A stretch of DNA of 43,373 nucleotides. It comes from Calothrix rhizosoleniae SC01 (GTDB taxonomy: Bacteria > Cyanobacteriota > Cyanobacteriia > Cyanobacteriales > Nostocaceae). A program made the translations under genes and the position numbers. The stretch covers positions 1 through 43,373 of the forward strand of contig NZ_FYBH01000294.1 of assembly GCF_900185595.1 (NCBI RefSeq), written 5' to 3'. Under the pieces are notes generated by a model that was not told where the DNA came from, did no database searches, and saw nothing but the letters and a program-made list of their open reading frames with translations. This document shows positions 10,015 to 17,687 of the stretch, in pieces (position 1 is the stretch's first letter; each line of letters begins with the position of its first letter).

Positions 10015-10365
10015 ATGGAATATACATTTAATATTGTAGGAGTCTCTCATGTTTTAAATTTTTTTGATCGCCAACAAACAATTGCTCAAACGTCTGAAAA
10101 TAAAGGTATTGAATATATAGCCACTCATACTTGTACTTTAGATGCTTTAATTGCATCAGTGGAAGCAGTACCACCAAAAGTAGATTGGAATTTAGACCGA
10201 GTAGTTGATACAGTAATTCAATTTTGGTTAAATAATTCAGATAGTATTATTTACTGGAAATCTCGTTTACAAGATGCAGGAAAGGATAATTTACTAGTAG
10301 CAAGATTGGCAGATATACAATCTTTACGCTATGAATTTGAATTTTTACTAGAAGAGAATTGGTGA
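10015..10365 (+). CDS. Hypothetical protein downstream of a dual-CIRCE promoter
   Basis: A 116-aa soluble protein of unknown family, starting MEYTFNIVGVSHVLNFF. It has no signal peptide, membrane segment or recognised catalytic motif. The C-terminal half is probably helical (RLADIQSLRYEFEFLLEENW). The ATG at 10015 is preferred because GGAG sits at 10002-10005; the frame is open upstream to about 9952. It is the only substantial gene after the promoter with two CIRCE operators, and a hairpin terminator follows it closely. It is therefore probably a monocistronic heat-shock gene under HrcA. Cyanobacterial CIRCE sites normally precede groESL or groEL2, which makes this placement unusual. The role in protein quality control is inferred from regulation only. 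Confidence 0.65.
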   Translation: MEYTFNIVGVSHVLNFFDRQQTIAQTSENKGIEYIATHTCTLDALIASVEAVPPKVDWNLDRVVDTVIQFWLNNSDSIIYWKSRLQDAGKDNLLVARLADIQSLRYEFEFLLEENW

Positions 10366-10384
10366 TTTTTATTTATAATTTATC

Positions 10385-10416
10385 AGAACCCTGATTTTAC
10401 CAAAAAGTCGGGGTTC
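10385..10416 (+). terminator. Hairpin terminator after the CIRCE-controlled gene
   Basis: AGAACCCTGATTTT pairs with AAAAGTCGGGGTTCT, with two G-U pairs, 19 bases after the stop at 10365. A T-rich stretch follows (TTGTTATCTATATTT). Confidence 0.7.
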
Positions 10417-10431
10417 TTTGTTATCTATATT

Positions 10432-10544
10432 TATAGCGCTACATGCAAGTAATAAGTAATAAGTTCACTGCTCATCGGTTTGAGTTTTCAACAATGTTAG
10501 CCCTTTGACTTCACTCAGAGCTAACATTGTTGCGTAGTGCTATA
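10432..10544. mobile_element. MITE-like element, about 113 bp
   Basis: The ends are imperfect inverted repeats: TATAGCGCTACATGCAA at the left, and TATAGCACTACGCAA read inward from the right. An inner inverted pair CAACAATGTTAGC/GCTAACATTGTTG folds the right half. It has no coding capacity. The same 15-bp right end occurs alone at 7790-7804, which supports a dispersed element. Confidence 0.6.
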
Positions 10545-10570
10545 GAACTCCAGCAAAATATTTCAGTATT

Positions 10571-10599
10571 TTTACTCCAGTTAATAAATTGGGAGTAAA
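10571..10599. promoter_or_regulatory. Inverted repeat upstream of the nuclease operon
   Basis: TTTACTCC, 13 bases, GGAGTAAA. It lies 37 bp before the first gene of the three-gene operon and just upstream of a second palindrome, so it may be part of an operator. Confidence 0.35.
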
Positions 10600-10601
10600 A
10601 C

Positions 10602-10623
10602 TATACTTAGCGTATTAAGTATA
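10602..10623. promoter_or_regulatory. Palindromic candidate operator of the nuclease operon
   Basis: TATACTTA-GCGTAT-TAAGTATA, a perfect 8-bp inverted repeat ending 12 bp before the start at 10636. The first gene encodes a winged-helix-like protein, so autoregulation at this site is plausible. Confidence 0.45.
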
Positions 10624-10635
10624 AGTTTATTAAAA

Positions 10636-11334
10636 ATGGTACAAAATAAGACTAAAACTTCTGATTCACACATTAGTGAGAATCAGGATAAAGCTCGTAT
10701 TCTGCTGGCTTTGTGGGATTTGGGAGGTACGCAGGTAGAAGTAAAAAAAGGGCAATTAAGTAAGCGAATTGTTAGTAAAGGCAAGAGGGTTGCAGACTAT
10801 CAAAATACATTAGAAAAATTAGAAAAGCAAGGTGCGATCGCTATCTCTAAACAAGGTTACACCCTAGTTTCTACCACTGGTTTAGAGGTATTGAGTGAAA
10901 CATTCAGGAGTGCTGGGTTTCAGTTCTCAGGGACGATTATTGGTACTTGGGTAGCGAATGCTTTAGTAAGGTGGATTAATCAGATGGATGGGGCGGTAGT
11001 TAGTACATCTGCATTAATAAACGAGAGTAATGCAAATAGTGTGATTCCATCTTACTTAGAATTTGCATCAGTAGCGACTCAAGTTTACGAGAAACTCAAC
11101 CAGGAATATAACTTTAACCATTTAGTACCAATTTATCGCATTCGTCGGCAAATAGGCGAAAGAGTCAGTCGTTCTGATTTTAATGAGTGGCTTTTGGAAA
11201 TGCAAGCTAACGATATTTTCCAATTACAAGGGGGTACTGTCGAAGACAGCGCACCAGACAAGATTGAAGATTCTATCAGCACTGAACTTGATGGATTGCG
11301 TTGTTACGCCAGACTTTTGCTAAGTAATAAGTAA
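10636..11334 (+). CDS. Winged-helix-like protein, first gene of a three-gene nuclease operon
   Basis: A 232-aa protein. The N-terminal part (about 17-90) reads as a winged helix: ARILLALWDLGG, then GQLSKRIVSKGKRVADYQNT, then LEKLEKQGAIAISKQGYTL. The C-terminal part (about 160-232) has a second helix-rich unit starting LVPIYRIRRQIGERVSRSDF. No enzyme motif is visible. It may be a DNA-binding specificity factor for the ATPase and nuclease that follow, an operon regulator, or both. Two inverted repeats sit immediately upstream. Its last residues (SNK) and stop codon lie inside a TAATAAG tandem repeat, so the C-terminus may vary between strains. A HIP1 site at about 10834 argues against very recent arrival. 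I do not recognise a named family. Confidence 0.72.
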   Translation: MVQNKTKTSDSHISENQDKARILLALWDLGGTQVEVKKGQLSKRIVSKGKRVADYQNTLEKLEKQGAIAISKQGYTLVSTTGLEVLSETFRSAGFQFSGTIIGTWVANALVRWINQMDGAVVSTSALINESNANSVIPSYLEFASVATQVYEKLNQEYNFNHLVPIYRIRRQIGERVSRSDFNEWLLEMQANDIFQLQGGTVEDSAPDKIEDSISTELDGLRCYARLLLSNK

Positions 11335-11356
11335 TAAGTAATAAATAATAAGTAAT
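11321..11356 (+). repeat. TAATAAG heptanucleotide tandem repeat
   Basis: About five imperfect copies of TAATAAG/AAGTAAT. They overlap the stop codon of the 10636-11334 gene and extend into the 112-bp spacer. The same unit occurs inside the MITE at 10449-10463. Confidence 0.7.
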
Positions 11357-11446
11357 ATTGGCACATTTTTATACAGAATTAATATAACCTAATTGCGTAG
11401 CGATATCAATAACATTTTTCTATTTATTTACTGGGTGAATTAAACC

Positions 11447-13474
11447 ATGACTGTAACTATTTCTCATACTTCTCAAGTTGATGAATTAATTCAAAATTAT
11501 AATCCATTTGCAGGTCATACTGTAGTTAGACCGGCTCAAATTTGGGGTAAGAATTTTCCTGATGTTCCTTCCATCAATGCTCATGCTTCCAATGCAGTAT
11601 TTGATGCTGTAGAAAAGATTTATCAGGGAGAAAGAAAAACTGTAGGTATTACAATTACTGCAGAAAAAGGGCTAGGTAAAAGTCATATTATCAGCCGAAT
11701 CAGACATAAGTTACAAGCAAAGAATCAAACTTTATTCATTTATGTGAATAGGTATGATAATTTAAATCAAATTAAATATCAGTTTTTGCAAAGTCTTACC
11801 TTTAGTCTGAGAGTTCTTGGTAATCAAAATGTTATGCAGTGGCAAGAAATAGCAGCTGCATTAATCAATGAAAGTAAACAATGGAAATATACACCACAAC
11901 AATATATTAATGAATTTCCTAAATGGCTTGAGAAACATTCAAATAAAGTAGTTGATAGGTTAACAGAAATTATTTTACAAGCTAAACCAGAAATAACTAA
12001 TCCTTATCTGGTAAAAGCAATTGTGTGGACTTTATCATCTACACATAGTAATTATGCAAACTTTTGGTTATCTGGTTTAGAGTTAACCCAGGCGCAAGCT
12101 GATGCAATGGGATTACCAAATCACAAAAGTGAAAATAAGGACGCAGACGCATTAAATCATGTACGGCAAATTTTAAATATTATCAGCAATTATAGGATTC
12201 CAGTAATTTGTTTTGATGAATTAGATAATACTGAAGTTGCTGATACTGCTTTCACAACAGCACAGGTAATTGCAAGTTTAATAAAAGATTTATACAACAA
12301 TTTGACAAAAGGTGTTCTACTATTAGTAATGTATCCTGAAACTTGGAATGACCAAATCAGGGCTTTACCGCAAGCAGAAGCTGTGATGGATAGATTAACT
12401 AGCGAACAAGTAGAGAGACAACCTATTAATTTAAAATATCTTAATTCGGATGATGTTGTTGCTCTTGTTTGGCAGTGGTTAAAAGATTTTTATGATACTC
12501 ATCAAATAGTTCCTCCCCATCCTCTTTATCCATTTGATGAAAATAAATTGAGAAGTTTAGGTAAAAGTAAACCGACTATAAGAGCAGTTTTAAAATGGTG
12601 TGCTGAGAATATAAATTCGCCCATATATCCTATAGATCCTGTCGAGGCATACTTTAAACAAGAATTAGAAAATGTTGAAGCTTCTATCAAGGATTTATTT
12701 GAGGATGAAGCTGCTATTGCTAATGCATTGCGCTTAGGATTTAAAAGTTTGAAGGGAGAAACAGTAGAGGGAGTCACAATACAAGTAATTGAAGAAGTAA
12801 ATGATCCACATATAGATTTTAAAATTGTTGGTAATAAAGGAAAAGTAAAAATCGGAGTCGATGTTCTTCAAAAATCTGGTGGTGTAGGTGTATTAGCATC
12901 TTTGAAAAGATTAATTGATTATAAGAAATTTAAATTAACACGAGGTTGCTTGGTGCGTTCTAAACAAATTGGTGTTGGTGCTATACAAGCAAGAAAATGT
13001 TTAGATGAGCTATTAAATAAATTAGGTGGAGAATGGGTAGGACTAAGAAAAGAAGATATTAAACCTCTTTTAGCTCTTTTATTTGTTTATAAATGTCAAG
13101 ATTATGAACTAAATGATGAGCAAATTGTTAATTTCATTAAGCAAAATAAACTAGCAATTAATAATCCACTCATTCGAGAAATTCTCAGTGATCCTTCTGG
13201 AGAAGAACCTGACGATTTAACTGATGATGAATTACCAATGACGACTCCTAAAGATATTACCGAGTATATCAATAAAACTAGCAATAATTCTGGAGAAGAG
13301 TCTGAAAGCTTAACTGATCATGAATCACCAATATTAATCTCCAAAAAGGTTGAAAATGTTACTCAAAACATTAATAAAGGTCTTGGAAACATTACCAAGA
13401 GTATCAATAAAAATATTCATAAAAGCATTGAAGAGATTGCCGAAGAAATCGATAATTTACCTTTCACTAAATAA
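11447..13474 (+). CDS. AAA/Orc-like ATPase with C-terminal nuclease-like region
   Basis: A 675-aa protein. The N-terminal ATPase has a Walker A, ITAEKGLGKSH, near residues 70-80. Walker B is VICFDELDN near 250-258. A sensor-like strand is GVLLLVMYPETW, followed by the arginine-containing AVMDRLTSEQVERQ and a winged-helix-like lid (LRSLGKSKPTIRAVLKWC). The layout resembles Orc/Cdc6-type or STAND-like P-loop proteins of defence systems. Residues about 430-560 contain HIDFKIVGNKGKVKIGVDV and KRLIDYKKFKLTRGCLVRSK, which has the feel of a PD-(D/E)XK fold but lacks a clear E-x-K. The last 100 residues are low-complexity and Asn/Ser/Glu-rich. It starts 112 bp after the winged-helix gene and ends 2 bp before the nuclease gene. 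The exact family is unrecognised. Confidence 0.75.
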   Translation: MTVTISHTSQVDELIQNYNPFAGHTVVRPAQIWGKNFPDVPSINAHASNAVFDAVEKIYQGERKTVGITITAEKGLGKSHIISRIRHKLQAKNQTLFIYVNRYDNLNQIKYQFLQSLTFSLRVLGNQNVMQWQEIAAALINESKQWKYTPQQYINEFPKWLEKHSNKVVDRLTEIILQAKPEITNPYLVKAIVWTLSSTHSNYANFWLSGLELTQAQADAMGLPNHKSENKDADALNHVRQILNIISNYRIPVICFDELDNTEVADTAFTTAQVIASLIKDLYNNLTKGVLLLVMYPETWNDQIRALPQAEAVMDRLTSEQVERQPINLKYLNSDDVVALVWQWLKDFYDTHQIVPPHPLYPFDENKLRSLGKSKPTIRAVLKWCAENINSPIYPIDPVEAYFKQELENVEASIKDLFEDEAAIANALRLGFKSLKGETVEGVTIQVIEEVNDPHIDFKIVGNKGKVKIGVDVLQKSGGVGVLASLKRLIDYKKFKLTRGCLVRSKQIGVGAIQARKCLDELLNKLGGEWVGLRKEDIKPLLALLFVYKCQDYELNDEQIVNFIKQNKLAINNPLIREILSDPSGEEPDDLTDDELPMTTPKDITEYINKTSNNSGEESESLTDHESPILISKKVENVTQNINKGLGNITKSINKNIHKSIEEIAEEIDNLPFTK

Positions 13475-13476
13475 TA

Positions 13477-14925
13477 ATGAACTCACAGATTGCAATTTCT
13501 ACAGCATTGTGTCTACCCGCCCCTGATATTGAAGCATTAATACAAGGACGAACAATTGCTGCTTTATCCAGGATGTTTCTTCGCCCTAGACAGCAATTTA
13601 GTCTTTACCCTAGCAATATACTGAATATTCCATTTTCAATTGAGCAGTATTATCGCTCAAATTTTCTAACAGTTGCACAAACTAATCTAAATGTAAGTAC
13701 TTTAGAAAAAATTACCATACAAGCTTGGGCAAAATGTGAACAATGCCAAATTATTGATGATGCTATATCTTTAGAAGCTTTATCTAAACTAACAATATGG
13801 ACACCAGCAGTTTTAGAGAAAATATTACAACAGCAACAAAATATCTTCTTAGCTTATTTGCGCGTTCATAAACTTGCTCAACCTCATGAAGTAGCAGCGA
13901 ATCCTCAAAATAACGACAAAATCGGAAAATTTGTGAGTTTACCTTTAACTGTTACTAATTCTACGCCAGTTTTGAGCGATCGCACTTTTGCACAACGCAA
14001 ACAACAATTACAAAATTTAGAATCACCCGTACATCCCAAACTGGAAGAATTGCAGGTTTTATTAACAAACAATTCCCATCCAGGAGCAAAACAGTTAGAT
14101 GATGATATCAAAGTCTTCTTAGGTTGGAGTAGTCAAAATACTAGACAACTAATTGACTCTGATTTTGCTTGGATTGAAACAATCGCAAAAGTCGGTAACT
14201 CCAGCGATGGACATAAATTTGAAAAATTAGTCCGTAAAGCATTACTGAAATTAGGATTTACTGGTTCTGGAATAAATCCAGAAGGAGCAGGGGGTGCAGG
14301 TGGAATGGATCTGTATTGTGAACATCCATATCCAGTAGTAGGTGAATGTAAAGCCAGCAAATTAGAAAAAGTATCTGATGGTACACCAGCACAACTTTTG
14401 AGAATAGGTATAAGCAATTTGGGTAAATCCCAATATGACAAGTCTATTAAATTAATCGTTGCTGCTGGAAAACTAAATCGTTTCGCTCTGAGAACAGCTA
14501 CAGAAAATCATATGAATGTCATTAGTCCGGAAACATTACAAGAACTTGTAGAACTACAAGCACAATACAAGGGTTCTATTAATCTTTTAGAACTTAAGCA
14601 GTGTTTGCAAAACGAACCCTTTGGTTTAGCTGATAAAAAAGTTAATGAATATGTAAAAAAAGTCAATCAGCATATAAAATTGCGATCGCACCTGATCACC
14701 ATTGTCAAAAATTATATCCAAAACGCCAATCAAAAGTCTGCTGGAGTACAAGCCTTACATGGTGCATATGTCACTTCACAACCACCACAACCCCTGACAA
14801 TGAAAGAAATGTATGAAATGTTAATTGAACTTTCCTCTCCCTTAACAGGCTACTTGGGAAGAGATAAAGGGGATAATATGAATAGCGATCGCTTTTATTT
14901 TCTGCGTGACTTACCAATAAATTAA
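13477..14925 (+). CDS. Mrr-like restriction endonuclease with N-terminal reader-like domain
   Basis: A 482-aa protein. A PD-(D/E)XK nuclease domain of the Mrr type occupies about 240-360. It begins DGHKFEKLVRKALLKLGF and has active-site residues D278 (GGMDLYCE) and E290-C-K292 (VVGECKAS). A glutamine-containing helix follows (GKSQYDKSIKLIVAAG). The N-terminal 130 residues (LPAPDIEALIQGRTIAALSR) look like a PUA/ASCH-type beta-barrel start, a fold that can recognise modified bases; this is a weak resemblance. The C-terminal 100 residues (LRSHLITIVKNYIQ, TMKEMYEMLIEL) are helical. It starts two bases after the ATPase stop, so translation is coupled. HIP1 sites near 13977, 14683 and 14885 indicate long residence in cyanobacteria. 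Likely role: DNA cleavage directed by the ATPase. Confidence 0.8.
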   Translation: MNSQIAISTALCLPAPDIEALIQGRTIAALSRMFLRPRQQFSLYPSNILNIPFSIEQYYRSNFLTVAQTNLNVSTLEKITIQAWAKCEQCQIIDDAISLEALSKLTIWTPAVLEKILQQQQNIFLAYLRVHKLAQPHEVAANPQNNDKIGKFVSLPLTVTNSTPVLSDRTFAQRKQQLQNLESPVHPKLEELQVLLTNNSHPGAKQLDDDIKVFLGWSSQNTRQLIDSDFAWIETIAKVGNSSDGHKFEKLVRKALLKLGFTGSGINPEGAGGAGGMDLYCEHPYPVVGECKASKLEKVSDGTPAQLLRIGISNLGKSQYDKSIKLIVAAGKLNRFALRTATENHMNVISPETLQELVELQAQYKGSINLLELKQCLQNEPFGLADKKVNEYVKKVNQHIKLRSHLITIVKNYIQNANQKSAGVQALHGAYVTSQPPQPLTMKEMYEMLIELSSPLTGYLGRDKGDNMNSDRFYFLRDLPIN

Positions 14926-14965
14926 AACCTATACATATATAATTCTGGGTTTCATAAAAAAGTAC

Positions 14966-15973
14966 TCACCCCAATACCATACATACCCGAAACCCAAGAT
15001 GACCGAAGGCAGTACCAGAGCCGACGTGGGAGCGAATCGCCGAGCGACACACCTCAGGAGGGCTGCTCCAGGAACCACCCCGCATTATACGATTACGATT
15101 ATCATTACTAATCCACGCACTTCCATCTATGGGTGCGCCTTGATAATTTTTGTGCGAAGTGTCTTGACACCACTCCCACAGATTCCCATGCATATCGTAT
15201 AAACCAAAGGCATTAGGCGGAAAAATACCTACATCTGTTGTTTCTTTGCGATCTTTACCTTCAGGAGCAGAAGCATATGGATATTTCCCATCATAATTAG
15301 CTAACTCAGTGGTAATCGTCTCCCCAAAGTAGAATGGTGTAGTAGTTCCAGCACGACAAGCATATTCCCATTCTGCTTCACTGGGTAAACGATAGGTGCG
15401 TCCTGTCTTTTGACTCAGCTGGTTACAAAATTCCGTCGCATCATGCCAAGATACATTATCCACAGGTCGCTTTTTATCTTGGAAGTAGGAAGGATTTTTA
15501 CCCATAATTACCTGATATTGTGCTTGGGTAACTTCATACTTCCCCATAAAGAACCCAGGAACCGTAACTTGATGCTGTGGTCCGTTTTCATAATCTCTTC
15601 TCTCTTCTTCCTTTTCTTCCTCTGCTGGCGAACCCATAGTAAAGGTTCCCTCTGGTATCTGCACCATGTCTAGGGTGACATCATTCCCCAAGTCTTGTGT
15701 GAAGTATTGTGCTTCCTGGTTACGACGGTTAGTGATGCTTCCACTTGCATCTACAGTGACAGTTTCAAAAGCAAATGACTTTAGCATTAATTTGGTTGGG
15801 CTTGGTGTTGGTGTTGAGAATGGAGAGAACTTAGGTTTATCGGAAAAACCTGGTTTCTTTCGAGAAGAAGAAGTTTGCCATATTTCTCTAGCAAAAATAG
15901 CAGCAAGAAAACCCCCTCCTATAAAGCCTGTTATTTGGATGATTCGTCGGCGCGTAGAATTTATGTGCTTCAC
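14966..15973 (-). CDS. Formylglycine-generating-enzyme-like (SUMF1/FGE-sulfatase) membrane-anchored protein
   Basis: A 335-aa protein. The C-terminal 230 residues are an FGE-sulfatase domain: MVQIPEGTFTMGSP, GKYEVTQAQYQVIMG, RPVDNVSWHDATEFCNQLS, RLPSEAEWEYACRAG, DMHGNLWEWCQD, RGGSWSSPPEVCRSA and the terminal GFRVCM. True sulfatase activators use a Cys pair. Many bacterial members instead bind ligands or modify other targets, so sulfatase maturation is not assured, and no sulfatase is in view. The N-terminus has TRRRIIQITGFIGGGFLAAI, an arginine-led hydrophobic segment that is either a membrane anchor or a Tat-type signal. Start is GTG at 15973 with AGGGA five bases upstream. It converges with the nuclease operon. 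Confidence 0.88.
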   Translation of the reverse strand: MKHINSTRRRIIQITGFIGGGFLAAIFAREIWQTSSSRKKPGFSDKPKFSPFSTPTPSPTKLMLKSFAFETVTVDASGSITNRRNQEAQYFTQDLGNDVTLDMVQIPEGTFTMGSPAEEEKEEERRDYENGPQHQVTVPGFFMGKYEVTQAQYQVIMGKNPSYFQDKKRPVDNVSWHDATEFCNQLSQKTGRTYRLPSEAEWEYACRAGTTTPFYFGETITTELANYDGKYPYASAPEGKDRKETTDVGIFPPNAFGLYDMHGNLWEWCQDTSHKNYQGAPIDGSAWISNDNRNRIMRGGSWSSPPEVCRSAIRSHVGSGTAFGHLGFRVCMVLG

Positions 15974-16434
15974 TTTTTCCCTGGTATAATTTGTCCATAA
16001 ACCAATTTTTGCACAAGATAAAATTTGCCATTGTCCTCAGAGTGTAGGCAAGTAATATCAATTATCCAAAATAAAGCTACACATAGACAGCAGGGGGGCA
16101 GGGAGCAGGGAGCAGGGAGCAAGGGGAGAATTATCTATAGTCAGAATTTAGGAAAATGGTATAAAAAAATCTTGTTATATATTCTCAGTAGGCAGAAAGA
16201 TGAGAACAAATTCAATCACTGAAATAAGAAAATATCAGTAATTAATACTTTTCACTTCCGACCAAATAATTGGTAAGCTGATGCGCATTTTAATTGTATA
16301 TTCTCAAAACAAGATAAAAATGCTCAAGTCCTCTCCGTGTCTCCGCGTCAGTCAAAACTAGTAAATTAGATGCATGACAGCTTATTTGTATAAGTTGCAA
16401 ACTCTCACTGATTATAATTGCGACTTGGGAATTG
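15974..16434. other. Intergenic region with tandem repeat
   Basis: A 461-bp spacer upstream of the FGE-like gene and downstream of the minus-strand 106-aa gene. It holds the GGGAGCA repeat at 16090-16128 and the dispersed phrase CTCCGTGTCTCCGCGTC near 16336. I see no gene supported by a start and ribosome site. Confidence 0.5.
16090..16128 (+). repeat. GGGAGCA heptanucleotide tandem repeat
   Basis: Three to five copies of GGGAGCA or close variants. The same unit occurs at 28465-28549, and in reverse complement at 39936-39987. Confidence 0.85.
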
Positions 16435-16755
16435 CTACAACTCTGCCCTAATTGTAAAATTATAATCCCCTCCCGGTTCTAATTGGTAATCCTTTTGTTC
16501 TAAAAAACGACCGAGTGGTTCTTTGATTAAAGCACGACCTTGGGAAGGTTTCACAGACAATTCTCCTCGGCGAAAATGCCACTGAAATTGCCATGCGAAA
16601 TCACCTGCATTCACTTCACCTTCAAGTAAACCATATTGCCAAGATTGACGAAGGATCCTGACGTGGGCAGTAGTTTCTGGTAATCTTTTTGCACTCACAA
16701 TACTTGATGTCAAGGGGAGCAATTCAAGCTGATTAGCTTTACTTTTACTCAACAT
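16435..16755 (-). CDS. Conserved hypothetical small protein (possibly DUF3146)
   Basis: A 106-aa soluble protein with a compact, aromatic-rich core: VRILRQSWQYGLLEGEVNAG, FAWQFQWHFRRGELSVKPS and GRALIKEPLGRFLEQKDY. It resembles a small cyanobacterial family that I believe is DUF3146, but I cannot confirm this. The start is uncertain: ATG at 16755 has no good ribosome site, and a GTG about 18 codons in would begin nearer the conserved part. It follows the SNF2 and SWIM genes on the same strand after a 98-bp gap, so it may or may not belong to their transcript. Confidence 0.6.
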   Translation of the reverse strand: MLSKSKANQLELLPLTSSIVSAKRLPETTAHVRILRQSWQYGLLEGEVNAGDFAWQFQWHFRRGELSVKPSQGRALIKEPLGRFLEQKDYQLEPGGDYNFTIRAEL

Positions 16756-16853
16756 ACATCAAATATAAGTAATGGGCTATGAGCCATTAGTTCTTAATTG
16801 TAATATCTATAGCTATAAGTTAGAAAATCATGACAAATTATCATTCGTGAGCT

Positions 16854-17687
16854 TTAATTTCCCAAATTCATCGCTTCTAACATTGCTTTTTGACTAACAT
16901 CCTTATACAGGGTGTCTAGAAATTTCATCACTACATCGGCAGAGGTGACATTACTGAGACTCTCTTCTTCCTTGGCTAAGGGAATCCCTCCCAATACGTC
17001 TAATACGGTTTCCCCACTGGATGGAGCAATAACTACTAAAGAAGATTCTAAAGGCTGATTGTATTCCCAGAAGGAATCAAGGTTAACTGCATTAATTGCT
17101 GGAGTAGTTGATTCTTGTGCTTCAGGGGTTGGAGTTGCCCCAGTTTCCACCCCACGACTGCGAAATAGGCGTAAATCGTTGATAATTTGCTCTTTGTTAC
17201 GACCTCTTAACTGGAACAATACAAAGGGATCTTCACTAAAGCGATCGCCTAATTGATAGTATACCGCAGCTATATGTTTGCAGGGATTGGCTTTGTCTGG
17301 GCAAGAACATTTACTGTGAACATCGGAGAGGGTAAAGGGGAATAAGGATAAACCATTAGCTGTAAACACTTCTTCAATATTTTGTGGCATTTCTCCGGCT
17401 AACAGTTTGGCAGCAAATATTGCCTGACTAGCCATACTTTCTACCACAAAACCCCATTCTTCTTCTGTAAATGCATCCAAAGACAGGGATAGACTGTAGG
17501 GTTCACTTTCGCTACCTTGCACCTTGGCTAAAACCTTGGCTCCTTCAAATTTAATGCTGAGGATATTTCCCTGACGTGCGTAATTACGCCCCCGTTCTAA
17601 GCGTTTTTTGAAGCGATAGGAATCAAGTAAATCTAGCCAACGCTGGGACCACCATTCTCTACTAGCTTGTAGGGTTTCACTACTCAT
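16854..17687 (-). CDS. SWIM zinc-finger protein, partner of the SNF2 helicase
   Basis: A 277-aa protein with a SWIM motif of the form C-x-C-x(n)-C-x-H, seen as CSCPDKANPCKHIAAVYYQL near residue 130. SWIM fingers bind DNA or protein partners and recur next to bacterial SNF2 helicases. The N-terminal region (REWWSQRWLDLLDSYRFKKR, then GRNYARQGNILSIKF) matches what I know of those partners. A Pro/Thr/Glu-rich linker (near 190-205) leads to a tail without known motifs. The start ATG shares one base with the SNF2 stop (TAATG), so the two are translationally coupled. Role inferred: the accessory subunit that targets the helicase. Confidence 0.87.
   Translation of the reverse strand: MSSETLQASREWWSQRWLDLLDSYRFKKRLERGRNYARQGNILSIKFEGAKVLAKVQGSESEPYSLSLSLDAFTEEEWGFVVESMASQAIFAAKLLAGEMPQNIEEVFTANGLSLFPFTLSDVHSKCSCPDKANPCKHIAAVYYQLGDRFSEDPFVLFQLRGRNKEQIINDLRLFRSRGVETGATPTPEAQESTTPAINAVNLDSFWEYNQPLESSLVVIAPSSGETVLDVLGGIPLAKEEESLSNVTSADVVMKFLDTLYKDVSQKAMLEAMNLGN

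Noticed and set aside
11447-13474. Assignment of the ATPase to BrxC/PglY, McrB or a TnsC-type transposition ATPase
   Set aside because: The general P-loop layout fits, but no diagnostic motifs are visible and partner genes of those systems are absent.
14966-15973. FGE-like protein as a fourth member of the nuclease operon
   Set aside because: It is on the opposite strand and converges with the operon; no functional link is visible.
16090-16128. CRISPR array
   Set aside because: The heptamer arrays here and at 28465 and 39936 have no spacers; they are simple tandem repeats.
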